From Pisaster brevispinus (lineage: Eukaryota > Echinodermata > Asteroidea > Forcipulatida > Asteriidae): a stretch of 64,000 nucleotides of DNA. The stretch spans positions 11,853,764 to 11,917,763 of the forward strand of contig JAMKCF010000021.1 in the NCBI GenBank assembly GCA_023634235.1, in the 5' to 3' direction. Positions 13,001 through 26,600 of this stretch are shown in pieces. Positions within the stretch are counted from its first letter, which is position 1; every line of letters begins with the position of its first letter. Below the pieces are notes generated by a model. The model saw nothing but the letters and a program-made list of their open reading frames with translations. It searched no databases and had not been told where the DNA came from. Position numbers and translations under genes: made by a program.

Positions 13001-16000
13001 ACCATACCGGTATGGTCGATTTTGTTAGTTTTTCGGACCCAAAATGAAAATTCACAAAGTTCTCTAAAATCTCAAACTTTGCATATTTTACCTAGTCCGC
13101 ACAAGTAAAATGTCTCCAGTAGTCCTTTCTGTATCATTTGAAACCACAAAATCGCCAAAAAATTTCGGACCCAAATCTTGAAATTTTGACCATAGCGGTA
13201 TGGTCGATTTTGTTAGTTTTTCGGACCCAAAATGAAAACTCACAAAGTTCTCTAAAATCTCAAACTTTGCATTTTTACCCAGTCCGCACAAATAAAATGT
13301 CTTCAGTAGTCCTTTCTGTATCATTTGAAATCATAAAATCGCCAAAAATCTTTGGACCCAAATCTTGAAATTTTGACCATACCGGTATGGTCGATTTTGT
13401 TGGTTTTTTGGACCCAAAATGAAAACTCACAAAATTCTCGATATATCTCAAACTTTGCATATTTTACCCAGTCCGCACAAGTAATATGTCTCCAGTAGTC
13501 CTTTTTGTATCATTTGAAACCTTAAAATTACAAAAAAAAATTTGGACCCAAATCTTCAAATTTTGACCATACCAATATGGTCGATTTTGTTAGTTTTTCG
13601 GACACAAAATGAAAACTCACAAAGTTCTCTAAAATCTCAAACTTTGCATATTTTACCTAGTCCGCACAAGTAAAATGTCTTCAGTAGTCCTTTCTGTATC
13701 ATTTGAAACCACAAAATCGCCAAAAAATTTCGGACCCAAATCTTGAAATTTTGACCATACCGGTATAGTTGATTTTGTTAGTTTTTCGGACCCAAAATGA
13801 AAACTCACAAAGTTCTCTAAAATCTCAAACTTTGCATATTTTACCCAGTCCGCACGAGTTAAATGTCTTCAGTAGTCCTTTTTGTATCATTTGAAACCAT
13901 AAAATCGCCAAAAAAATTTGGACCCAAATCTTACAATTTTGACCATACCGGTATGGTTGATTTTGTTAGTTTTTCGGACCCAAAATGAAAACTCACAAAG
14001 TTCTCTAAAATCTCAAACTTTGCATATTTTACCCAGTCCGCACAAATAAAATGTCTTCTGTAGTCCTTTCTGTATCATTTGAAATCATAAAATCGCCAAA
14101 AAATTTCGGACCCAAATCTTGAAATTTTGACCATACCGGTATGGTCGATTTTGTTGGTTTTTCGGACCCAAAATGAAAACTCACAAAATTCTCGATATAT
14201 CTCAAACTTTGCATATTTTACCCAGTCCGCACAGATAATATGTCTCCAGTAGTCTTTTCTGTATCATTTGAAACCTTAAAATTGCAAAAAAAAAAATTTG
14301 GACCCAAATCTTGAAATTTTGACCATACCGGTATGGTCGATTTTGTTAGTTTTCGGACCCAAAATGAAAACTCACAAAGTTCTGTAAAATCTCAAACTTT
14401 GCATATTTTACCTAGTCCGCACAAGTAAAATGTCTCCAGTAGTCCTTTCTGTATCATTTGAAACCACAAAATCCCTAAAAAATTTCGGACCCAAATCTTG
14501 AAATTTTGACCATACCGGTATGGTCGATTTTGTTAGTTTTTCGGACCCAAAATGAAAACTCACAAAGTTCTCTAAAATCTCAAACTTTGCATATTTTACC
14601 CAGTGCGCACAAGTTAAATGTCTTCAGTAGTCCTTTTTTTATCATTTGAAACCATAAAATCGCCAAAAAAATTTGGACCCAAATCTTGAAATTTTGACCA
14701 TACCGGTATGGTCGATTTTGTTAGTTTTTCGGACCCAAAATGAAAACTCACAAAGTTCTCTAAAATCTCAAACTTTGCATATTTTACCTAGTCCGCACAA
14801 GTAAAATGTCTCCAGTAGTCCTTTCTGTATCATTTGAAACCACAAAATCCCTAAAAAAATTTGGACCCAAATCTTGAAATTTTGACCATACCGGTATGGT
14901 CGATTTTGTTAGTTTTTCGGACCCAAAATGAAAACTCACAAAGTTCTCTAAAATCTCAAACTTTGCATATTTTACCCAGTGCGCACAAGTTAAATGTCTT
15001 CAGTAGTCCTATTTTTATCATTTGAAACCATAAAATCGCCAAAATAATTTGGACCCAAATCTTGAAATTTTGACCATACCGGTATGGTTGATTTTGTTAG
15101 TTTTTCAGACCCAAAATGAAAACTCACAAGTTCTCTAAAATCTCAAACTTTGCATATTTTACCTAGTCCGCACAAGTAAAATGTCTCCAGAAGTCCTTTT
15201 TATATCATTTGAAACCACAAAATCGCCAAAAAATTTCGGACCCAAATCTTGAAATTTTGACCATACCGGTATGGTCGATTTTGTTAGTTTTTCGGACCCA
15301 AAATGAAAACTCACAAAGTTCTCTAAAATCTCAAACTTTGCATATTTTACCCAGTGCGCACAAGTTAAATGTCTTCAGTAGTCCTATTTTTATCATTTGA
15401 AACCATAAAATCGCCAAAATAATTTGGACCCAAATCTTGAAATTTTGACCATACCGGTATGGTTGATTTTGTTAGTTTTTCAGACCCAAAATGAAAACTC
15501 ACAAAGTTCTCTAAAATCTCAAACTTTGCATATTTTACCTAGTCCGCACAAGTAAAATGTCTCCAGAAGTCCTTTTTATATCATTTGAAACCACAAAATC
15601 GCCAAAAAATTTCGGACCCAAATCTTGAAATTTTGACCATACCGGTATGGTCGATTTTGTTAGTTTTTCGGACCCAAAATGAAAACTCACAAAGTTCTCT
15701 AAAATCTCAAACTTTGCATATTTTACCCATTCCGCACAAATAAAATGCCTTCAGTAGTCCTTTCTGTATCATTTGAAATCATAAAATCGCAGAAAAATTT
15801 TGGACCCAAATCTTGAAATTTTGACCATACCGGTATGGTCGATTTTGTTGGTTTTTCAGACCCAAAATGAAAACTCACAAAATTCTTGATATATCTCAAA
15901 CTTTGCATATTTTACCCAGTCCGCACAAGTAATATGTCTCCAGTAGTCCTTTCTGTATCATTTGAAACCTTAAAATTGCCAAAAAAAATTTGGACCCAAA

Positions 16001-19000
16001 TCTTGAAATTTTGACCATACCGGTATGGTCGATTTTGTTAGTTTTTCGGACCCAAAATGAAAACTCACAAAGTTCTCTAAAATCTTAAACTTTGCATATT
16101 TTACCTAGTCCGCACAAGTAAAATGTCTCCAGTAGTCCTTTTTGTATCATTTGAAACCACAAAATCGCCAAAAAATTTCGGACCCAAATCTTGAAATTTT
16201 GACCATACCGGTATGGTTGATTTTGTTAGTTTTTCGGACCCAAAATGAAAACTCACAAAGTTCTCTAAAATCTCAAACTTTGCATATTTTACCCATTCCG
16301 CACAAATAAAATGTCTTCAGTAGTCCTTTCTGTTTCATTTGAAATCATAAAATCGCCAAAAAATTTTGGACCCAAATCTTGAAATTTTGACCATACCGGT
16401 ATGGTCGATTTTGTTGGTTTTTCGGACCCAAAATGAAAACTCACAAAATTCTCGATATATCTCAAACTTTACATATTTTACCCAGTCCGCACAAGTAATA
16501 TGTCTCCAGTAGTCCTTTCTGTATCATTTGAAACCTTAAAATTGCCAAAAAAAATTTGAACCCAAATCTTGAAATTTTGACCATACTGGTATGGTCGATT
16601 TTGTTAGTTTTTCGGACCCAAAATGAAAACTCACAAAGTTCTCTAAAATCTCAAACTTTGCATATTTTACCCATTCCGCACAAATAAAATGCCTTCAGTA
16701 GTCCTTTCTGTATCATTTGAAATCATAAAATCGCAGAAAAATTTTGGACCCAAATCTTGAAATTTTGACCATACCGGTATGGTCAATTTTGTTGGTTTTT
16801 CAGACCCAAAATGAAAACTCACAAAGTTCTCTAAAATCTCAAACTTTGCATATTTTACCCATTCCGCACAAATAAAATGCCTTCAGTAGTCCTTTCTGTA
16901 TCATTTGAAATCATAAAATCGCAGAAAAATTTTGGACCCAAATCTTGAAATTTTGACCATACCGGTATGGTCGATTTTATTGGTTTTTCGGACCCAAAAT
17001 GAAAACTCACAAAATTCTCGATATATCTCAAACTTTGCATATTTTACCCAGTCCGCACAAGTAATATGTCTCCAGTAGTCCTTTCTGTATCATTTGAAAC
17101 CTTAAAATTGCCAAAAAAAATTTGAACCCAAATCTTGAAATTTTGACCATACTGGTATGGTCGATTTTGTTAGTTTTTCGGACCCAAAATGAAAACTCAC
17201 AAAGTTCTCTAAAATCTCAAACTTTGCATATTTTACCCATTCCGCACAAATAAAATGCCTTCAGTAGTCCTTTCTGTATCATTTGAAATCATAAAATCGC
17301 AGAAAAATTTTGGACCCAAATCTTGAAATTTTGACCATACCGGTATGGTCGATTTTGTTGGTTTTTCAGACCCAAAATGAAAACTCACAAAATTCTCGAT
17401 ATATCTCAAACTTTGCATATTTTACCCAGTCCGCACAAGTAATATGTCTCCAGTAGTCCTTTCTGTATCATTTGAAACCTTAAAATTGCCAAAAAAAATT
17501 TGGACCCAAATCTTGAAATTTTGACCATACCGGTATGGTCGATTTTGTTGGTTTTTCGGACCCAAAATGAAAACTCACAAAATTCTTGATATATCTCAAA
17601 CTTTGCATATTTTACCCAGTCCGCACAAGTAATATGTCTCCAGTAGTCTTTTCTGTATCATTTGAAACCTTAAAATTGCCAAAAAAAATTTGGACCCAAA
17701 TCTTGAAATTTTGACCATACCGGTATGGTCGATTTTGTTAGTTTTTCGGACCCAAAATGAAAACTCACAAAGTTCTCTAAAATCTCAAACTTTGCATATT
17801 TTACCTAGTCCGCACGAGTAAAATGTCTCCAGTAGTCCTTTCTGTATCATTTGAAACCACAAAATCGCCAAAAAATTTCGGACCCAAATCTTGAAATTTT
17901 GACCATACCGGTATGGTCGATTTTGTTAGTTTTTCGGACCCAAAATGAAAACTCACAAAGTTCTCTAAAATCTCAAACTTTGCATATTTTACCCAGTCCG
18001 CACAAATAAAATGTCTTCAGTAGTCCTTTCTGTATCATTTGAAATCATAAAATCGCCAAAAAATTAGGACCCAAATCTTGAAATTTTGACCATACCGGTA
18101 TGGTCGATTTTGTTAGTTTTTCGGACCCAAAATGAAAATTCACAAAGTTCTCTAAAATCTCAAACTTTGCATATTTTACCTAGTCCGCACAAGTAAAATG
18201 TCTCCAGTAGTCCTTTCTGTATCATTTGAAACCACAAAATCGCCAAAAAATTTCGGACCCAAATCTTGAAATTTTGACCATAGCGGTATGGTCGATTTTG
18301 TTAGTTTTTCGGACCCAAAATGAAAACTCACAAAGTTCTCTAAAATCTCAAACTTTGCATTTTTACCCAGTCCGCACAAATAAAATGTCTTCAGTAGTCC
18401 TTTCTGTATCATTTGAAATCATAAAATCGCCAAAAATCTTTGGACCCAAATCTTGAAATTTTGACCATACCGGTATGGTCGATTTTGTTGGTTTTTTGGA
18501 CCCAAAATGAAAACTCACAAAATTCTCGATATATCTCAAACTTTGCATATTTTACCCAGTCCGCACAAGTAATATGTCTCCAGTAGTCCTTTTTGTATCA
18601 TTTGAAACCTTAAAATTACAAAAAAAAATTTGGACCCAAATCTTCAAATTTTGACCATACCAATATGGTCGATTTTGTTAGTTTTTCGGACACAAAATGA
18701 AAACTCACAAAGTTCTCTAAAATCTCAAACTTTGCATATTTTACCTAGTCCGCACAAGTAAAATGTCTTCAGTAGTCCTTTCTGTATCATTTGAAACCAC
18801 AAAATCGCCAAAAAATTTCGGACCCAAATCTTGAAATTTTGACCATACCGGTATAGTTGATTTTGTTAGTTTTTCGGACCCAAAATGAAAACTCACAAAG
18901 TTCTCTAAAATCTCAAACTTTGCATATTTTACCCAGTCCGCACGAGTTAAATGTCTTCAGTAGTCCTTTTTGTATCATTTGAAACCATAAAATCGCCAAA

Positions 19001-19553
19001 AAAATTTGGACCCAAATCTTACAATTTTGACCATACCGGTATGGTTGATTTTGTTAGTTTTTCGGACCCAAAATGAAAACTCACAAAGTTCTCTAAAATC
19101 TCAAACTTTGCATATTTTACCCAGTCCGCACAAATAAAATGTCTTCTGTAGTCCTTTCTGTATCATTTGAAATCATAAAATCGCCAAAAAATTTCGGACC
19201 CAAATCTTGAAATTTTGACCATACCGGTATGGTCGATTTTGTTGGTTTTTCGGACCCAAAATGAAAACTCACAAAATTCTCGATATATCTCAAACTTTGC
19301 ATATTTTACCCAGTCCGCACAGATAATATGTCTCCAGTAGTCTTTTCTGTATCATTTGAAACCTTAAAATTGCAACAAAAAAAATTTGGACCCAAATCTT
19401 GAAATTTTGACCATACCGGTATGGTCGATTTTGTTAGTTTTTCGGACCCAAAATGAAAACTCACAAAGTTCTGTAAAATCTCAAACTTTGCATATTTTAC
19501 CTAGTCCGCACAAGTAAAATGTCTCCAGTAGTCCTTTCTGTATCATTTGAAAC
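8191..19553. repeat. Large repeated block at 7159-bp offset (38 monomers), with an inner 2070-bp offset copy
   Basis: 8191-12395 recurs at 15350-19553 with an offset of 7158-7159 bp. Within it, about 10910-12395 also recurs at about 12980-14465 (offset 2070), so this segment is present three times. Markers include CATAGCGGTATGG (11123, 13193, 18281), CATACCAATATGG (11498, 13569, 18657), the one-base shorter GCATTTTTACCC (11199, 13269, 18357) and CTTACAATTTTGACC. About 14400-15345 matches 19488-20433 at an offset near 5088. The nesting shows several rounds of block duplication. Confidence 0.8.
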
Positions 19554-20649
19554 CACAAAATCCCTAAAAAATTTCGGACCCAAATCTTGAAATTTTGACC
19601 ATACCGGTATGGTCGATTTTGTTAGTTTTTCGGACCCAAAATGAAAACTCACAAAGTTCTCTAAAATCTCAAACTTTGCATATTTTACCCAGTGCGCACA
19701 AGTTAAATGTCTTCAGTAGTCCTTTTTTTATCATTTGAAACCATAAAATCGCCAAAAAAATTTGGACCCAAATCTTGAAATTTTGACCATACCGGTATGG
19801 TCGATTTTGTTAGTTTTTCGGACCCAAAATGAAAACTCACAAAGTTCTCTAAAATCTCAAACTTTGCATATTTTACCTAGTCCGCACAAGTAAAATGTCT
19901 CCAGTAGTCCTTTCTGTATCATTTGAAACCACAAAATCCCTAAAAAAATTTGGACCCAAATCTTGAAATTTTGACCATACCGGTATGGTCGATTTTGTTA
20001 GTTTTTCGGACCCAAAATGAAAACTCACAAAGTTCTCTAAAATCTCAAACTTTGCATATTTTACCCAGTGCGCACAAGTTAAATGTCTTCAGTAGTCCTA
20101 TTTTTATCATTTGAAACCATAAAATCGCCAAAATAATTTGGACCCAAATCTTGAAATTTTGACCATACCGGTATGGTTGATTTTGTTAGTTTTTCAGACC
20201 CAAAATGAAAACTCACAAAGTTCTCTAAAATCTCAAACTTTGCATATTTTACCTAGTCCGCACAAGTAAAATGTCTCCAGAAGTCCTTTTTATATCATTT
20301 GAAACCACAAAATCGCCAAAAAATTTCGGACCCAAATCTTGAAATTTTGACCATACCGGTATGGTCGATTTTGTTAGTTTTTCGGACCCAAAATGAAAAC
20401 TCACAAAGTTCTCTAAAATCTCAAACTTTGCATATTTTACCCATTCCGCACAAATAAAATGCCTTCAGTAGTCCTTTCTGTATCATTTGAAATCATAAAA
20501 TCGCAGAAAAATTTTGGACCCAAATCTTGAAATTTTGACCATACCGGTATGGTCGATTTTGTTGGTTTTTCAGACCCAAAATGAAAACTCACAAAATTCT
20601 TGATATATCTCAAACTTTGCATATTTTACCCAGTCCGCACAGGTAAAAT

Positions 20650-23600
20650 GTCTCCAGTAGTCCTTTCTGTATCATTTGAAACCACAAAATCCCTAAAAAA
20701 TTTCGGACCCAAATCTTGAAATTTTGACCATACCGGTATGGTCGATTTTGTTAGTTTTTCGGACCCAAAATTAAAACTCACAAAGTTCTCTAAAATCTCA
20801 AACTTTGCATATTTTACCCAGTGCGCACAAGTTAAATGTCTTCAGTAGTCCTTTTTTTATCATTTGAAACCATAAAATCGCCAAAAAAATTTGGACCCAA
20901 ATCTTGAAATTTTGACCATACCGGTATGGTCGATTTTGTTAGTTTTTCGGACCCAAAATGAAAACTCACAAAGTTCTCTAAAATCTCAAACTTTGCATAT
21001 TTTACCCAGTCCGCACAAGTTAAATGTCTTCAGTAGTCCTTTTTGTATCATTTGAAACCATAAAATCGCCAAAAAAATTTGGACCCAAATCTTGAAATTT
21101 TGACCATACCGGTATGGTTGATTTTGTTAGTTTTTCGGACCCAAAATGAAAACTCACAAAGTTCTCTAAAATCTCAAACTTTGCATATTTTACCCAGTCC
21201 GCACAAATAAAATGTCTTCTGTAGTCCTTTCTGTATCATTTGAAATCATAAAATCGCCAAAAATTTGGACCCAAATCTTGAAATTTTGACCATACCGGTA
21301 TGGTCGATTTTGTTGGTTTTTCGGACCCAAAATGAAAACTCACAAAGTTCTCTAAAATCTCAAACTTTGCATATTTTACCCAGTCCGCACAAGTAATATG
21401 TCTCCAGTAGTCTATTCTGTATCATTTGAAACCTTAAAATTGCCAAAAAATTTTTGGACCCAAATCTTGAAATTTTGACCATACCGGTATGGTCGATTTT
21501 GTTAGTTTTTCGGACCCAAAATGAAAACTCACAAAGTTCTCTAAAATCTCAAACTTTGCATATTTTACCTAGTCCGCACAAGTAAAATGTCTCCAGTAGT
21601 CCTTTCTGTATCATTTGAAACCACAAAATCCCTAAAAAATTTCGGACCCAAATCTTGAAATTTTGACCATACCGGTATGGTCGATTTTGTTAGTTTTTCG
21701 GACCCAAAATGAAAACTCACAAAGTTCTCTAAAATCTCAAACTTTGCATATTTTACCCAGTGCGCACAAGTTAAATGTCTTCAGTAGTCCTTTTTTTATC
21801 ATTTGAAACCATAAAATCGCCAAAAAAATTTGGACCCAAATCTTGAAATTTTGACCATACCGGTATGGTCGATTTTGTTAGTTTTTCGGACCCAAAATGA
21901 AAACTCACAAAGTTCTCTAAAATCTCAAACTTTGCATATTTTACCCAGTCCGCACAAGTTAAATGTCTTCAGTAGTCCTTTTTGTATCATTTGAAACCAT
22001 AAAATCGCCAAAAAAATTTGGACCCAAATCTTGAAATTTTGACCATACCGGTATGGTTGATTTTGTTAGTTTTTCGGACCCAAAATGAAAACTCACAAAG
22101 TTCTCTAAAATCTCAAACTTTGCATATTTTACCCAGTCCGCACAAATAAAATGTCTTCTGTAGTCCTTTCTGTATCATTTGAAATCATAAAATCGCCAAA
22201 AATTTGGACCCAAATCTTGAAATTTTGACCATACCGGTATGGTCGATTTTGTTGGTTTTTCGGACCCAAAATGAAAACTCACAAAGTTCTCTAAAATCTT
22301 AACTTTTGCATATTTTACCCAGTCCGCACAAGTTAAATGTCTTCAGTAGTCCTTTTTGTATCATTTGAAACCATAAAATCGCCAAAAAAATTTGGACCCA
22401 AATCTTGAAATTTTGACCATACCGGTATGGTTGATTTTGTTAGTTTTTCGGACCCAAAATGAAAACTCACAAAGTTCTCTAAAATCTCAAACTTTGCATA
22501 TTTTACCCAGTCCGCACAAATAAAATGTCTTCTGTAGTCCTTTCTGTATCATTTGAAATCATAAAATCGCCAAAAATTTGGACCCAAATCTTGAAATTTT
22601 GACCATACCGGTATGGTCGATTTTGTTGGTTTTTCGGACCCAAAATGAAAACTCACAAAATTCTTGATATATCTCAAACTTTGCATATTTTACCCAGTCC
22701 GCACAAGTAATATGTCTCCAGTAGTCTATTCTGTATCATTTGAAACCTTAAAATTGCCAAAAAAATTTTAGACCCAAATCTTGAAATTTTGACCATACCG
22801 GTATGGTCGATTTTGTTAGTTTTTCGGACCCAAAATGAAAACTCACAAAGTTCTCTAAAATCTCAAACTTTGCATATTTTACCTAGTCCGCACAAGTAAA
22901 ATGTCTCCAGTAGTCCTTTCTGTATCATTTGAAACCACAAAATCCCTAAAAAATTTCGGACCCAAATCTTGAAATTTTGACCATACCGGTATGGTCGATT
23001 TTGTTAGTTTTTCGGACCCAAAATGAAAACTCACAAAGTTCTCTAAAATCTCAAACTTTGCATATTTTACCCAGTGCGCACAAGTTAAATGTCTTCAGTA
23101 GTCCTTTTTTTATCATTTGAAACCATAAAATCGCCAAAATAATTTGGACCCAAATCTTGAAATTTTGACCATACCGGTATGGTTGATTTTGTTAGTTTTT
23201 CAGACCCAAAATGAAAACTCACAAAGTTCTCTAAAATCTCAAACTTTGCATATTCCACCAGTCCGCACATATAAAATGTCTTCAGTAGTCCTTTCTGTAT
23301 CATTTGAAATCATAAAATCGCCAAAAAATTTAGACCCAAATCTTGAAATTTTGACCATACCGGTATGGTCGATTTTGTTAGTTTTTCGGACCCAAAATGA
23401 AAACTCACAAAGTTCTCTAAAATCTCAAACTTTGCATATTTTACCTAGTCCACACAAGTAAAATGTCTCCAGTAGTCCTTTTTGTATCATTTGAAACCAC
23501 AAAATCGCCAAAAAATTTCGGACCCAAATCTTGAAATTTTGACCATACCGGTATGGTCGATTTTGTTAGTTTTTCGGACCCAAAATGAAAACTCACAAAG

Positions 23601-26600
23601 TTCTCTAAAATCTCAAACTTTGCATATTTTACCCATTCCGCACAAATAAAATGCCTTCAGTAGTCCTTTCTGTATCATTTGAAATCATAAAATCGCAGAA
23701 AAATTTTGGACCCAAATCTTGAAATTTTGACCATACCGGTATGGTCGATTTTGTTGGTTTTTCGGACCCAAAATGAAAACTCACAAAATTCTCGATATAT
23801 CTCAAACTTTGCATATTTTACCCAGTCCGCACAAGTAATATGTCTCCAGTAGTCCTTTCTGTATCATTTGAAACCTTAAAATTGCCAAAAAAAAATTGAC
23901 CCAAATCTTGAAATTTTGACCATACCGGTATAAGTGATTTTGTTAGTTTTTTGGACCCAAAATGAAAACTCACAAAGTTCTCTAAAATCTCAAACTTTGC
24001 ATATTTTACCCAGTCCGCATAAATAAAATGTCTTCAGTAGTCCTTTTTGTATCATTTGAAATCATAAAATCACCAAAAAATTTGGACCCAAATCTTGAAA
24101 TTTTGACCATACCGGTATGGTCGATTTTGTTGGTTTTTCGGACCCAAAATGAAAACTCACAAAATTCTCGATATATCTCAAACTTTGCATATTTTACCCA
24201 GTCCGCACAAGTAATATGTCTCCAGTAGTCCTTTCTGTATCATTTGAAACCTTAAAATTGCCAAAAAAAAATTTGGACCCAAATCTTGAAATTTTGACCA
24301 TACCGGTATGGTCGATTTTGTTAGTTTTTCGGACCCAAAATGAAAACTCACAAAGTTCTCTAAAATCTCAAACTTTGCATATTTTACCTAGTCCGCACAA
24401 GTAAAATGTCTCCAGTAGTCCTTTCTGTATCATTTGAAACCACAAAATCGCCAAAAAATTTCGGACCCAAATCTTGAAATTTTGACCATACCGGTATGGT
24501 TGATTTTGTTAGTTTTTCGGACCCAAAATGAAAACTCACAAAGTTCTCTAAAATCTCAAACTTTGCATATTTTACCTAGTCCGCACAAGTAAAATGTCTC
24601 CAGTAGTCCTTTCTGTATCATTTGAAACCACAAAATCCCTAAAAAATTTCGGACCCAAATCTTGAAATTTTGACCATACCGGTATGGTCGATTTTGTTAG
24701 TTTTTCGGACCCAAAATGAAAACTCACAAAGTTCTCTAAAATCTCAAACTTTGCATATTTTACCCATTCCGCACAAATAAAATGCCTTCAGTAGTCCTTT
24801 CTGTATCATTTGAAATCATAAAATCGCAGAAAAATTTTGGACCCAAATCTTGAAATTTTGACCATACCGGTATGGTCGATTTTGTTGGTTTTTCAGACCC
24901 AAAATGAAAACTCACAAAATTCTTGATATATCTCAAACTTTGCATATTTTACCCAGTCCGCACAAGTAAAATGTCTCCAGTAGTCCTTTCTGTATCATTT
25001 GAAACCACAAAATCCCTAAAAAATTTCGGACCCAAATCTTGAAATTTTGACCATACCGGTATGGTCGATTTTGTTAGTTTTTCGGACCCAAAATTAAAAC
25101 TCACAAAGTTCTCTAAAATCTCAAACTTTGCATATTTTACCCAGTGCGCACAAGTTAAATGTCTTCAGTAGTCCTTTTTTTATCATTTGAAACCATAAAA
25201 TCGCCAAAAAAATTTGGACCCAAATCTTGAAATTTTGACCATACCGGTATGGTCGATTTTGTTAGTTTTTCGGACCCAAAATGAAAACTCACAAAGTTCT
25301 CTAAAATCTCAAACTTTGCATATTTTACCCAGTCCGCACAAGTTAAATGTCTTCAGTAGTCCTTTTTGTATCATTTGAAACCATAAAATCGCCAAAAAAA
25401 TTTGGACCCAAATCTTGAAATTTTGACCATACCGGTATGGTTGATTTTGTTAGTTTTTCGGACCCAAAATTAAAACTCACAAAGTTCTCTAAAATCTCAA
25501 ACTTTGCATATTTTACCCAGTCCGCACAAATAAAATGTCTTCTGTAGTCCTTTCTGTATCATTTGAAATCATAAAATCGCCAAAAATTTGGACCCAAATC
25601 TTGAAATTTTGACCATACCGGTATGGTCGATTTTGTTGGTTTTTCGGACCCAAAATGAAAACTCACAAAGTTCTCTAAAATCTCAAACTTTGCATATTTT
25701 ACCCAGTCCGCACAAGTAATATGTCTCCAGTAGTCTATTCTGTATCATTTGAAACCTTAAAATTGCCAAAAAAATTTTGGACCCAAATCTTGAAATTTTG
25801 ACCATACCGGTATGGTCGATTTTGTTAGTTTTTCGGACCCAAAATGAAAACTCACAAAGTTCTCTAAAATCTCAAACTTTGCATATTTTACCTAGTCCGC
25901 ACAAGTAAAATGTCTCCAGTAGTCCTTTCTGTATCATTTGAAACCACAAAATCCCTAAAAAATTTCGGACCCAAATCTTGAAATTTTGACCATACCGGTA
26001 TGGTCGATTTTGTTAGTTTTTCGGACCCAAAATGAAAACTCACAAAGTTCTCTAAAATCTCAAACTTTGCATATTTTACCCAGTGCGCACAAGTTAAATG
26101 TCTTCAGTAGTCCTTTTTTTATCATTTGAAACCATAAAATCGCCAAAAAAATTTGGACCCAAATCTTGAAATTTTGACCATACCGGTATGGTCGATTTTG
26201 TTAGTTTTTCGGACCCAAAATGAAAACTCACAAAGTTCTCTAAAATCTCAAACTTTGCATATTTTACCCAGTCCGCACAAGTTAAATGTCTTCAGTAGTC
26301 CTTTTTGTATCATTTGAAACCATAAAATCGCCAAAAAAATTTGGACCCAAATCTTGAAATTTTGACCATACCGGTATGGTTGATTTTGTTAGTTTTTCGG
26401 ACCCAAAATGAAAACTCACAAAGTTCTCTAAAATCTCAAACTTTGCATATTTTACCCAGTCCGCACAAGTTAAATGTCTTCAGTAGTCCTTTTTGTATCA
26501 TTTGAAACCATAAAATCGCCAAAAAAATTTGGACCCAAATCTTGAAATTTTGACCATACCGGTATGGTTGATTTTGTTAGTTTTTCGGACCCAAAATGAA